From an uncultured Pseudogracilibacillus sp. (GTDB lineage: Bacteria > Bacillota > Bacilli > Bacillales > Amphibacillaceae), in assembly GCA_937960785.1 (NCBI GenBank), contig CALGOZ010000047.1, positions 1-28,540 of the forward strand: a stretch of DNA of 28,540 nt, given 5' to 3'. This document shows, piece by piece, positions 7,529 to 14,591 of the stretch (position 1 is the first letter of the stretch; each line of letters begins with the position of its first letter). Under the pieces are notes generated by a model. The model made no database searches and had not been told where the DNA came from. It was given only the letters and a program-made list of their open reading frames with translations. The position numbers were made by a program, and so were the translations under genes.

Positions 7529-8541
7529 GTAATTGTGCTACTCCTTTCAATTGCTACTGCATGCGCGATACACGGAATTGATTCATTTTGTTGTACGGTT
7601 AAAGGTGAATGAAGGGAGCCAGTTGCTACGACTAACATTTTATTATATTTTCCCTTTTTCAATTGTTCGAGAAAATAGCCATAGGTAGCGACAGCTGATG
7701 AAGCGGTTCCGCTTGCGCCCGCGTGTATTTTTTGGTCCTCAGCATAAATAGATAAACCACAATCGACAATCTGTCCTTCATCGAATTCGTAACCTTTCTC
7801 TTCTAATAAATCATAAGTTGCTGCTAGGCCGATTTCTCCAAGGTCGCCAGTTAAAATAATATCGTAATAATCCGTCGTTAATTGGAAATCTGTTAAATGT
7901 TGAATAGTCGTATCGACTGCGGCAGGGGCCATTGCACCACCCATATTAAAAGGATCAGTCATTCCCATATCCACTACTTTACCAATCGTTGCTTTTGTTA
8001 CGATAGGACCATTACCAGTACGACTAACGACGGCACAACCAGCCCCAGTTACAGTCCATTGAGCTGTAGGGGGCTTTTGACCACCGTACTCACTAGGGTA
8101 ACGAAATTGTCGTTCAGTTGCTGCATTATGACTAGCCGTTCCAGTTAAAACATGTTCTGCTCCTCCACTATTAATAATAAAAGCCGCAAGAGCAAGTCCT
8201 TCCATCGAAGTGGCACAAGCACTGAACAAACCGAAGTACGGTAATTCTAAGGTTTTGGCTGTAAAGGTCGTCGGTGTAATTTGATTAATTAAATCCCCAC
8301 CGAAGAAAAAATTAATCTCATCTTCTGTGTAGCCACTTTTTTGAATCGCAATTTGACACGCCTCTTCAAACAGCATCCGTTGTGCTTTTTCGAAAGATTT
8401 TTCATTTAACCATATATCGTCGAAAATTTTATCGAAGTATGAGCGAATTTTTCCTCGTCCTTCAAACGGCCCTCCAACAACACCAGTTGAAAGAATGACA
8501 GGTTGCTGATTAAAAATCCATGAACTTTGCCCAATTTGCAT
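7525..8541 (-). CDS. spoVAD: Stage V sporulation protein AD
   Basis: SpoVAD is the soluble, membrane-associated SpoVA subunit that binds dipicolinic acid and has a thiolase-like fold. The 338-residue protein shows the thiolase-like SACATSMEG motif (Cys about 109) and several glycine-rich strands such as GAGCAVV. I chose the ATG at 8541 over the GTG at 8550: the ATG has AGGTG six bases upstream, and its product begins MQIGQSSWIF, as SpoVAD proteins usually do. The GTG has no good ribosome site. The gene lies 15 bases after the spoVAC stop with this start and overlaps spoVAE. Confidence 0.94.
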   Translation of the reverse strand: MQIGQSSWIFNQQPVILSTGVVGGPFEGRGKIRSYFDKIFDDIWLNEKSFEKAQRMLFEEACQIAIQKSGYTEDEINFFFGGDLINQITPTTFTAKTLELPYFGLFSACATSMEGLALAAFIINSGGAEHVLTGTASHNAATERQFRYPSEYGGQKPPTAQWTVTGAGCAVVSRTGNGPIVTKATIGKVVDMGMTDPFNMGGAMAPAAVDTTIQHLTDFQLTTDYYDIILTGDLGEIGLAATYDLLEEKGYEFDEGQIVDCGLSIYAEDQKIHAGASGTASSAVATYGYFLEQLKKGKYNKMLVVATGSLHSPLTVQQNESIPCIAHAVAIERSSTIT

Positions 8542-8556
8542 TAAGGTCACCTACTT

Positions 8557-9030
8557 CTACATTCCGATAAATTTGCTAAATAATGTCTTTATAATTCCGA
8601 TTACAAAGGATATAAATACACCATATACAATTACTGGTCCAGCTAGCTTTAACATATTCGTCCCAACACCTAAAATAAATCCTTCGGTACGATGTTCGAT
8701 GGCAGAAGATATTACAGCGTTCGCAAAGCCTGTAACGGGAACGGCAGTACCCGCACCAGCAAATTGACCGAGGGGATCATATAGTCCAAATCCGGTTAAA
8801 AACATCGTTATAATAATTAACGTCGCAACTGTCGGATTTCCAGCGGTCTGTTCTGTAAAGTCAAAAAAATAAATATAAAACATCGTAATTGCTTGTCCGA
8901 TTGTACAAATAATTCCTCCGACAAAAAACGCTTTTATACAGTTTTTTAAAATCGGTCGTTTGATTTCTTTCTCTTGTTGTAGTTGTTGATATCGCTTTGC
9001 TTCTTGTGATAATTGTTCTTTATCACTCAT
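8557..9030 (-). CDS. spoVAC: Stage V sporulation protein AC
   Basis: SpoVAC is the membrane subunit thought to form the mechanosensitive Ca-DPA channel of the spore. The 157-residue protein has a basic cytoplasmic N-terminus (about 30 residues), several hydrophobic helices and the conserved GQFAGAGTAVPVTGFANA motif at about residues 88-105. The ATG at 9030 follows GAGGG. It lies 15 bases after the lipoprotein gene and just before spoVAD, consistent with one transcript. The operon lacks spoVAA, spoVAB and spoVAF, which are present in the B. subtilis operon. Confidence 0.93.
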   Translation of the reverse strand: MSDKEQLSQEAKRYQQLQQEKEIKRPILKNCIKAFFVGGIICTIGQAITMFYIYFFDFTEQTAGNPTVATLIIITMFLTGFGLYDPLGQFAGAGTAVPVTGFANAVISSAIEHRTEGFILGVGTNMLKLAGPVIVYGVFISFVIGIIKTLFSKFIGM

Positions 9031-9045
9031 ATAAATCCCTCACTT

Positions 9046-9504
9046 TTACGTTTGTTCCTTTGACAACTTTATAATTGCATCCAAACGTTTTTTTATTTCA
9101 TCTTTTTTAACGTTATTATTTAAAATATCTTCTTCAAGTCGCTTAAGTTCGATAAAAATTTTATAATCTGTTGATAATGTAATTTCCATATCGGAAAAAT
9201 TTTCCCGAATATCTCGATGCAGTCCCTTTTCTACATTTTCTAAAAAAAAGCGATCATGATGGTTTAAATCAACAGCTACAACTAGTATGCCGTCGTGATT
9301 GACAGCTCGGACACCTGCTACTTCTTCATAATGGCTTAAAAACTCCTTCGCCTGATCTGCAGGCTGTTGGTCTGTTACACCACGAACAGATAATTTCGTT
9401 AGCTCTAAATCATCTTTCGGCTCTGGTTGCCATGTGGCATCCTTATTCATACAACCGACAAGTAATAACGCAATAGAACAAGCTACAATTATAGTTCTCT
9501 TCAC
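9046..9504 (-). CDS. Sporulation lipoprotein of the YhcN/YlaJ family
   Basis: The first gene of the spoVA operon encodes a probable lipoprotein on the outer face of the spore inner membrane. With the GTG at 9504 the 152-residue protein has a short basic start, a hydrophobic segment and a lipobox LVGC at residues 15-18. The body (GVTDQQPADQAKEFLSH, VAVDLNHHDRFFLENVEKGL) resembles the YhcN/YlaJ domain of germination-linked spore lipoproteins. I prefer 9504 over the GTG at 9513 because AGGTG lies six bases upstream of it. A yhcN-spoVAC-spoVAD-spoVAEb order is known from additional spoVA operons in other Bacillaceae, including the mobile spoVA2mob type. Confidence 0.82.
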   Translation of the reverse strand: MKRTIIVACSIALLLVGCMNKDATWQPEPKDDLELTKLSVRGVTDQQPADQAKEFLSHYEEVAGVRAVNHDGILVVAVDLNHHDRFFLENVEKGLHRDIRENFSDMEITLSTDYKIFIELKRLEEDILNNNVKKDEIKKRLDAIIKLSKEQT

Positions 9505-9553
9505 TTTATTCACCTAACTTTTTTTCGTTGTAAAAGTAAATATTGTCACTATA

Positions 9554-9583
9554 TATAGTGCTGTTAGCTGTAAAAATTTATGC
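9554..9583 (-). promoter_or_regulatory. Candidate sigma-G promoter of the spoVA operon
   Basis: On the minus strand GCATA (plus 9579-9583) is followed after 18 bases by CACTATA (plus 9554-9560). This fits the forespore sigma-G pattern GMATR - N17/18 - CATNMTA with one mismatch in the -10 box. The leader to the GTG start is about 40 bases. The -10 lies in a perfect 14-bp palindrome CACTATATATAGTG (9547-9560). Confidence 0.55.
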
Positions 9584-9636
9584 GATGAATAATAAACCTC
9601 TTTTTACCATGTGTCCGGAAGAGATGAGATTATTCT

Positions 9637-9664
9637 TTCATAAATAAGGACCTTTCATTATAAT
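9637..9664 (+). promoter_or_regulatory. Candidate sigma-A promoter of the ywpF-like/ktr operon
   Basis: TTCATA (9637-9642) and a perfect TATAAT (9659-9664) are separated by 16 bases, about 37 bases upstream of the first gene. Confidence 0.45.
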
Positions 9665-9701
9665 GAGGATAAACAGTAACTAAAAAAGCGGGGGAAAACT
9701 A

Positions 9702-10109
9702 GTGAAGACTTTTAAGTTAAAGGGACTACAAATTATGCCGGATGAAGAAGATGTTGTAGAACCGAAGGAAATTGTGTTACACGACGGTTTAGTGATCAAT
9801 CGGGAAGATGATTTAGGTTGGTTAATCGAAGCATATATTGATCGGACTTACTGGGATTATTTCACACAATTAGAGCCATTAGATGAATTAATGATTCAAA
9901 TAAAAATTACACGTGAAGAAAATGATCCAGCTTTTTTCGTCACGAAGATTGTGGGAATTAATGAAATAGGAAATGATAAAATGAACGTTCTATTTCAAGG
10001 GAAAATTGTCGACCATAGTAAACGTAGAATTGAAAAAATGTTAGAGATGATTATTGAGGAAGGGTATCAAGGTAGATCCTTATTAGAGAAGTTTAAGGAG
10101 TTAATTTAA
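9702..10109 (+). CDS. YwpF-like protein
   Basis: This 135-residue soluble protein has no signal peptide or membrane segment. The start MKTFKLKGLQIM, the central HDGLVINRED and WLIEAY, and the tail YQGRSLLEKFKEL resemble the YwpF family of Bacillus, which has no established function. The GTG at 9702 follows GCGGGGG at about nine bases. It is 20 bases upstream of the potassium transporter gene on the same strand with no terminator between, so the two are probably co-transcribed. Assignment is by recognition of the family pattern only. Confidence 0.6.
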   Translation: MKTFKLKGLQIMPDEEDVVEPKEIVLHDGLVINREDDLGWLIEAYIDRTYWDYFTQLEPLDELMIQIKITREENDPAFFVTKIVGINEIGNDKMNVLFQGKIVDHSKRRIEKMLEMIIEEGYQGRSLLEKFKELI

Positions 10110-10129
10110 CGAGAAGGGGAGAATATTAT

Positions 10130-11494
10130 ATGAAAGTACAGAAGCACCCCGCTAATTTTTTTCACCATTTATCCCCAGCTCGTATGTTGTTATTATTTTA
10201 TTTTATCGCCTTACTTGCCTCGACATTTATATTGTCCCTTCCCTTTGCTTATAAAACAGGGGAGTTGGAACCGTTTATCGATCGGTTATTTATGGCAGTA
10301 AGTGCATTAAGTGTAACAGGTTTATCGACTTTCTCTATTTCAGATACGTTTAGTTTTACTGGCTTAATTTTTTTGACGATTATTCTACATCTCGGATTGC
10401 TCGGGGTTATGTCGATTAGTACGATGATTTTAATTCTTTTTGGTCGAAGAATCGGTATTTCGGAACGACGGCTTATTATGCAAGACCAAAACTTGTATAA
10501 TTACGGTGGAATGGTCCAACTTATTAAACAAATTGTGATTATCGTTTTTTCTGTTGAGTTAATCATGATTGTTGTTTTAGGTACGTATTTCTTGTCATAT
10601 TTTCCTACAGCAAAGGAGGCTTTTTTTCAAGCATACTTTCATACGATTAGCTCGTTATCGAACGGGGGTTTTGCCCTTGAAAACGATTCGTTAATACCAT
10701 ATGCTCATGATTATATACTCCAGTTAATGACGATGTTCTTAATTATCGTCGGAGCAATCGGTTTTCCAGTCTTAGTTGAGTTAAAGACATTTATTACAAT
10801 GCCTAAAGTTAAGAGGAGAACTTTTCGTTTTAGTTTATATACGAAGCTAACGACGACTACTTTTTTTATGCTTTTAGTTGCTGGTGCCCTTTTATTATAT
10901 CTCTTCGATATGGAACAATTTTTTAAAGGGAAAGCTTGGCATGAAGTATTGTTTTTAACGTTATTTCAATCGACAACAACGCGTAGTGCCGGGCTTTCGA
11001 CGATGGACGTTAGTTTACTTAGCGATGCGAATCAGCTAGTAATGTCTATTTTAATGTTTATTGGGGCTTCTCCTAGCAGTGCAGGAGGAGGAATTCGTAC
11101 AACAACCTTTGCTCTTGTAATTATTTTTATCATTACGTATGCTCGGGGAGGAAAGCGGGTTAAAGTATTTCATCGGGAAGTTTATGAAGATGATTTAATG
11201 AAAGCAGTGACAGTCACTTTACTAGCGACGATGATGTTTGTGTTCGGTGTTCTACTCGTTACATTTGTTGAGCCGTTTCCTTTACAGGCTGTTATTTTTG
11301 AAGTGGCTTCTGCCTTCGGTACAGTCGGCTTATCTCAAGGGATTACACCTTATTTAACAACCTTTAGTAAAATTATATTAATGATTTTTATGTTTATCGG
11401 CCGGATTGGTCTTGTTACCTTTTTATTAACCTTTCGTGATGAGACGACGCCGACGACGATTCGATATCCGAAGGAAAGAATTATGATCGGATAA
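10130..11494 (+). CDS. ktrD: Ktr potassium uptake system membrane subunit (KtrB/KtrD type)
   Basis: This 454-residue TrkH/KtrB-family channel subunit imports potassium, with sodium dependence in some Ktr systems. It has four membrane-pore-membrane repeats. The four selectivity-filter loops are visible as VTGLSTF (about residue 63), SLSNGGF (about 180), TRSAGLSTM (about 285) and FGTVGLSQG (about 400), each with the conserved Gly. The intramembrane gating loop is present as GASPSSAGGGIRTTT. No KtrA/C gating gene is adjacent, but ktrC is 3.1 kb downstream, which favours KtrD over KtrB. This choice is an inference from context. The ATG at 10130 follows GAGAAGGGGAG. Confidence 0.82.
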   Translation: MKVQKHPANFFHHLSPARMLLLFYFIALLASTFILSLPFAYKTGELEPFIDRLFMAVSALSVTGLSTFSISDTFSFTGLIFLTIILHLGLLGVMSISTMILILFGRRIGISERRLIMQDQNLYNYGGMVQLIKQIVIIVFSVELIMIVVLGTYFLSYFPTAKEAFFQAYFHTISSLSNGGFALENDSLIPYAHDYILQLMTMFLIIVGAIGFPVLVELKTFITMPKVKRRTFRFSLYTKLTTTTFFMLLVAGALLLYLFDMEQFFKGKAWHEVLFLTLFQSTTTRSAGLSTMDVSLLSDANQLVMSILMFIGASPSSAGGGIRTTTFALVIIFIITYARGGKRVKVFHREVYEDDLMKAVTVTLLATMMFVFGVLLVTFVEPFPLQAVIFEVASAFGTVGLSQGITPYLTTFSKIILMIFMFIGRIGLVTFLLTFRDETTPTTIRYPKERIMIG

Positions 11495-11610
11495 AAGATT
11501 GGACAATTCGGTTACAATTATATTGTTTTACTTTATTATTTAGAGGAAAGTTGATATGATATGAATAACATAAATACATATTTATTTACTTTTTAAGAGA
11601 GGTGCCTATT

Positions 11611-11691
11611 ATGTGGATTACAGTAATCGGAATTGTTTTACTTGGCCTACTAGTACTAAACTTAGGATATACAATTTTTGATCATGAATAA
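11611..11691 (+). CDS. Small 26-residue membrane peptide
   Basis: An ATG at 11611, preceded by AGAGAGGTG at normal spacing, opens a 26-codon frame ending TAA. The product is one hydrophobic helix: MWITVIGIVLLG then LLVLNLGYTI, ending in an acidic FDHE tail. It has its own upstream gap of 116 bases and a strong terminator directly after the stop, so it looks like a real single-gene unit. I do not recognise it. It could be a regulatory or spore-associated small membrane protein, but nothing in the sequence decides this. Confidence 0.65.
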   Translation: MWITVIGIVLLGLLVLNLGYTIFDHE

Positions 11692-11696
11692 ACAAG

Positions 11697-11737
11697 AAGG
11701 GTTAAACATCAATGAATCAAATGTTTAACCCTTTTTT
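11697..11737. terminator. Bidirectional terminator between the small peptide gene and sipS
   Basis: A perfect 13-bp stem AAGGGTTAAACAT/ATGTTTAACCCTT (11697-11709 and 11721-11733) has an 11-base loop and a T-run on the plus strand. A-rich sequence on the left gives a weaker T-run for the convergent signal peptidase gene. Confidence 0.88.
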
Positions 11738-11748
11738 GTTCGATTTAT

Positions 11749-12276
11749 TTAACGTGTCAATTGCATTTCTGAGAAAGGATAAATAATTAATTCCGAGCGT
11801 CCGATAATATGTTTTCGCTCGATTAAACCTAACGCATTACGACTATCTTTACTATTCGCTCTATTATCCCCCATGACAAAATAATGGTCATCGGGTAAGG
11901 TAATGGGTCCAACATCGCCAGTATACTTTGCTTCCCTTTCCCCAACGAAGGTAGACGGTTGTTGAACCCCATCGACGTAAAGGATGTTATCGCGAATTTC
12001 GATCGTTTCATTAGGTAATCCGATAATGCGTTTTACGTAATTGCTTTCCGGCTTTTGGATAATGACGATATCACCACGGGCTGGTTCAGAAATTAAATAA
12101 ATGAATTTATTAAAGACAACCCTTTCACCATCTTCCAATGTCGGTAACATACTCTCTCCTTTGACGACCGATGTTGCAAAGACGAAAGCTCGTAATAAAA
12201 GTGCTAAAACTAGTGCAATTAACGCGGCTTTTATCCACTCACTAATTACGTGAGAATCGTTATTTTGTTTAGCCAA
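11749..12276 (-). CDS. sipS: Type I signal peptidase
   Basis: This membrane-bound protease removes signal peptides from secreted proteins. It has a single N-terminal helix (about residues 16-34) and the Ser-Lys dyad: Ser42 in GESMLPTL and Lys82 in YVKRIIGLP. The conserved GDNRANSKDSR box lies near residues 137-147. I chose the TTG at 12276 (175 residues) because AAAGGATG lies six bases upstream and the product matches the SipS N-terminal length. An ATG at 12285 abuts the same AAAGG with no spacer, and a TTG at 12309 lacks a site. Several sip paralogues exist in Bacillus, so the symbol marks the family rather than a strict orthologue. Confidence 0.9.
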   Translation of the reverse strand: MAKQNNDSHVISEWIKAALIALVLALLLRAFVFATSVVKGESMLPTLEDGERVVFNKFIYLISEPARGDIVIIQKPESNYVKRIIGLPNETIEIRDNILYVDGVQQPSTFVGEREAKYTGDVGPITLPDDHYFVMGDNRANSKDSRNALGLIERKHIIGRSELIIYPFSEMQLTR

Positions 12277-12429
12277 TTGAAACATCCTTTCAGAAATGAA
12301 TTTGTACAAAAGATTATACTTCGAATTGAAATATTTTTAATTATATCATTACTTTAAGAATAAAAAAATGACCGATATCAAAAGAAAATAAACTTTCTAT
12401 TTTGTTTATAAATTTAGGAGGATACAAGA

Positions 12430-12621
12430 ATGGAAGTTGAGCAAGTAGGGGCAGAATGCGAACAAATCATATATACATTACGGAAAGAATTAATCGCATG
12501 TGGGCAAAAACATGGATTGAACCATGAAAAAACAATTAAGATAAGTAAGCAATTAGATAAAATGGTAACAATTTGTATTGAACGAAAATTAAAAAGCTCA
12601 ATACCAAAAATAAATCGATGA
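12430..12621 (+). CDS. Spo0E-like aspartyl-phosphate phosphatase
   Basis: This 63-residue protein is of the Spo0E/YnzD/YisI type, small helical-hairpin phosphatases that dephosphorylate Spo0A~P or related regulators and delay sporulation. The family signature is visible as SKQLDKM (Ser39 to Asp43), followed by a second short helix. Predicted helices are residues 4-26 and 32-52. The ATG at 12430 follows AGGAGG. A sigma-D-like -10 (ACCGATAT, 12371-12378) lies about 50 bases upstream. There is no terminator between it and the next gene. Confidence 0.78.
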   Translation: MEVEQVGAECEQIIYTLRKELIACGQKHGLNHEKTIKISKQLDKMVTICIERKLKSSIPKINR

Positions 12622-12677
12622 AAAAGCTTTAACAATCGTGTTTCTTTTAAATTTAATTATTTTCTGTCAACTAGGTT

Positions 12678-12731
12678 CCCCTTTTTAACGTATAAAGTAA
12701 GGCTAAAAAGTTAATAGTGAATAAAAAGGGG
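12678..12731 (+). promoter_or_regulatory. Inverted repeat that could mask the ribosome site of the next gene
   Basis: CCCCTTTTTA (12678-12687) is perfectly complementary to TAAAAAGGGG (12722-12731), with 34 bases between. The right arm contains AAGGGG, one of two possible Shine-Dalgarno sequences for the ATG at 12744. The other, AAAGGA at 12737, is very close to the ATG. Confidence 0.4.
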
Positions 12732-12743
12732 ATGTGAAAGGAA

Positions 12744-13103
12744 ATGGAGTTTTTAACATTAAATAAGTGGGAACAATTACTGGAACAGGTCATATCTGTC
12801 CATGCACAACAGCTTGTTTTTTCTTTTATATTAATTTTTATTACGTTTATTGTGCTGCGACCGATTGTTACTTGGTTAGTTGTACGTCGTCATATCGTTT
12901 TTTTAACGTATATAATTGTTAGCTTGTTTTTAATTGTCTTTGTTTTAAGTTTACGCATGCAAAATGAAGAAACTGAATTAATCCTCCGTTTTATCGAAGG
13001 GATTAGTTTATTCGGCTTCAGTTTAGTTATTTTTTATAGTTTTCATTATATTAAACAAAAAATATCTTACCGTCTTCGTCGACGGCCACCGAATCGAATT
13101 TAG
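12744..13103 (+). CDS. Hypothetical three-helix membrane protein
   Basis: This 119-residue protein has three strongly hydrophobic segments at about residues 22-46, 51-69 and 83-102, and a very basic C-terminal tail (KQKISYRLRRRPPNR) that would be cytoplasmic. I do not recognise a family or any catalytic motif. Its 3' end overlaps that of the convergent ykyB by four bases (13100-13103), and no terminator is visible between them. The upstream inverted repeat could affect its translation. Confidence 0.65.
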   Translation: MEFLTLNKWEQLLEQVISVHAQQLVFSFILIFITFIVLRPIVTWLVVRRHIVFLTYIIVSLFLIVFVLSLRMQNEETELILRFIEGISLFGFSLVIFYSFHYIKQKISYRLRRRPPNRI

Positions 13104-13558
13104 TAAAATCGTTTTGTCGGAGGCCAAGTTCTTTGTCCTAAAGATGAAGGAGTATAATAGGGGGAGCGTTTTTGCTCTCTTTTTTCTTTTGGCTCCTTCC
13201 AGTCGATATATTGGTAAATTATTTTTTTCGCCTGATTTAAACTCATTTTTGCTTTAGGGTTTCGATAGGAATCGTCTAAGTCACCTAAATGTTCTAGGGT
13301 CTCAAAGTCTTCCTTTGTAGGTGGTATGTGGAAGTAATAATCTCCCACTTTTATTAATAAAGTTGAGTATTGGTTACTATATTTAGGATTACGGATGAAA
13401 TGTAGTCCAATTTTTTTTGCTCGGTTTTCATTGAGCAATTTTTTTATTGCTTGTTCTTTTATTTTATATAAATGTTGGGGTTTTAAAGCTGTTTTTGCAT
13501 GACGATTTACAGTGAAAATCGCTTGAGCTAATAGATCAGTACTTGTCTGTTCCTTCAA
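13100..13558 (-). CDS. ykyB: YkyB family protein
   Basis: This 152-residue basic, soluble protein of unknown function matches the Bacillus YkyB family (N-terminal AQAIFTVNRHAKTA, then HLYKIK, FHIPPTKEDF and LGQRTWPP near the C-terminus). The start is the TTG at 13558 with AGGAG nine bases upstream on the minus strand. A TATAAT lies on the minus strand at about 13629-13634. It is next to the ykuL/cbpB region, as in B. subtilis where ykyB and the yku genes are neighbours. Confidence 0.8.
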   Translation of the reverse strand: MKEQTSTDLLAQAIFTVNRHAKTALKPQHLYKIKEQAIKKLLNENRAKKIGLHFIRNPKYSNQYSTLLIKVGDYYFHIPPTKEDFETLEHLGDLDDSYRNPKAKMSLNQAKKIIYQYIDWKEPKEKREQKRSPYYTPSSLGQRTWPPTKRFY

Positions 13559-13776
13559 GTTTGATCTCTCCTCATCTTTTATTTATGTGAACTTACTACA
13601 AATTTACTAAAATTATGTAACTATTATTATAATACATCATCCTAATAAATAAAGTAAACCTTCTCCGATATAAGGAAAATTCAAAACAATCAAATTAATC
13701 TGTTACCTAATGATGAAACAGTTTAAAATTAAGTCATGCTAAGTGTCACAAAATCATTAATATGATACACTAAAAG

Positions 13777-13790
13777 TGAAAGCGCTTTAT
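13777..13790 (+). promoter_or_regulatory. Candidate catabolite-response element
   Basis: TGAAAGCGCTTTAT matches the CcpA site pattern TGWAANCGNTNWCA at all but the last two positions. It sits a few bases downstream of a possible -10 box, where binding would repress. The distance to cbpB is about 290 bases, so the target is uncertain. Confidence 0.4.
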
Positions 13791-13979
13791 TTGCGGAGCA
13801 TATTTTAAGTTGTCATCATATAGGGGCAAAGAACATATAATAAAATGGATTATTTACGTTATCGATACTAATTAACTTGTCTAATTAAGTGTAAACATAC
13901 GAAATTATATGACACATTTGTTAAAAATGACACAGTGTTGTTGGAAAAATTTTAAGAAGTTTAAATTTTTTCTGTGAAA

Positions 13980-13998
13980 ATATGTTAAAATAACATAT
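13980..13998. promoter_or_regulatory. 19-bp palindrome upstream of cbpB
   Basis: ATATGTTA-AAA-TAACATAT is a perfect 8-bp inverted repeat around AAA, 84 bases before the cbpB start. It could be an operator; no matching regulator is known to me. Confidence 0.4.
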
Positions 13999-14082
13999 GT
14001 GAGTAATTGATGTGAAGCAAAAACGATTTTTTACAAACTGATTTTAATGTCAGAAGTAAAAAATTGCAAAGGAGACTATTCG

Positions 14083-14535
14083 ATGAGTACGACAAGACAA
14101 GAAAAAACGTTGGCAGAAATTACAGTAGAAGAACTAATGATACCTTCAGAAAAAGTCGCACATGTACAGACTAACAATCCTTTAGAACATGCATTACTCG
14201 TATTGACCGGCTCGGGGTACTTCGCAGTCCCAGTATTAGATAATGAAAATAAGTTAGCCGGCTCGATTAGTAAAACAGTTATATTAGACCAAATTTTAGG
14301 TATTGAAGGATATGAAGTAGAGAAGCTATCGCATCTTCAAGTAGCAGATGTGATGGATAAAGATATCGCCCAAATTGAAAAAGATAAATTATTTATCGAT
14401 GGTTTAAAAACATTGATCGATGCTCCCTTTGTTTGTGTTACCGATGGCGATGGTAAGTTTGCTGGAATTTTAACTCGCCGAGCAATTTTAAAAACAGTCC
14501 AACGCGAATATTATCAAAATCAATTCGGTCTATAA
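14083..14535 (+). CDS. cbpB: CBS-domain c-di-AMP-binding protein (CbpB/DarB, YkuL)
   Basis: This 150-residue protein is built of two CBS domains (about residues 17-75 and 85-145; second-domain motif VCVTDGDGKFAGILTRR). Orthologues (YkuL/DarB in B. subtilis, CbpB in Listeria) bind cyclic di-AMP and, when free of it, stimulate the (p)ppGpp synthetase Rel, and in B. subtilis also pyruvate carboxylase. I chose the ATG at 14083 because AAAGGAG lies just upstream; the ATG at 14047 has none. ktrC follows after 56 bases without a clear terminator, so the two may share a transcript, linking second-messenger sensing with potassium transport. Confidence 0.85.
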   Translation: MSTTRQEKTLAEITVEELMIPSEKVAHVQTNNPLEHALLVLTGSGYFAVPVLDNENKLAGSISKTVILDQILGIEGYEVEKLSHLQVADVMDKDIAQIEKDKLFIDGLKTLIDAPFVCVTDGDGKFAGILTRRAILKTVQREYYQNQFGL

Positions 14536-14591
14536 TATAATCGGACTCATAATTTAGAAGAGTCGTTCAACTAGTTGATAGGAGATTAACG

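Larger units (their letters stand above)
13559..14082. other. Divergent ykyB-cbpB intergenic region
   Basis: This gene-free stretch of 524 bases contains a -10-like TATGATACACT (13761-13771) within an inverted repeat (AGTGT ... ATCAT-TAAT-ATGAT ... ACACT, 13742-13771), a catabolite-response-like site at 13777-13790 and a 19-bp palindrome at 13980-13998. An ATG at 14047 opens a short in-frame extension of cbpB but lacks a ribosome site. No small gene is evident. Confidence 0.5.

Noticed and set aside
14047..14082. Upstream ATG start for cbpB
   Set aside because: No ribosome site before it, whereas AAAGGAG precedes the ATG at 14083.
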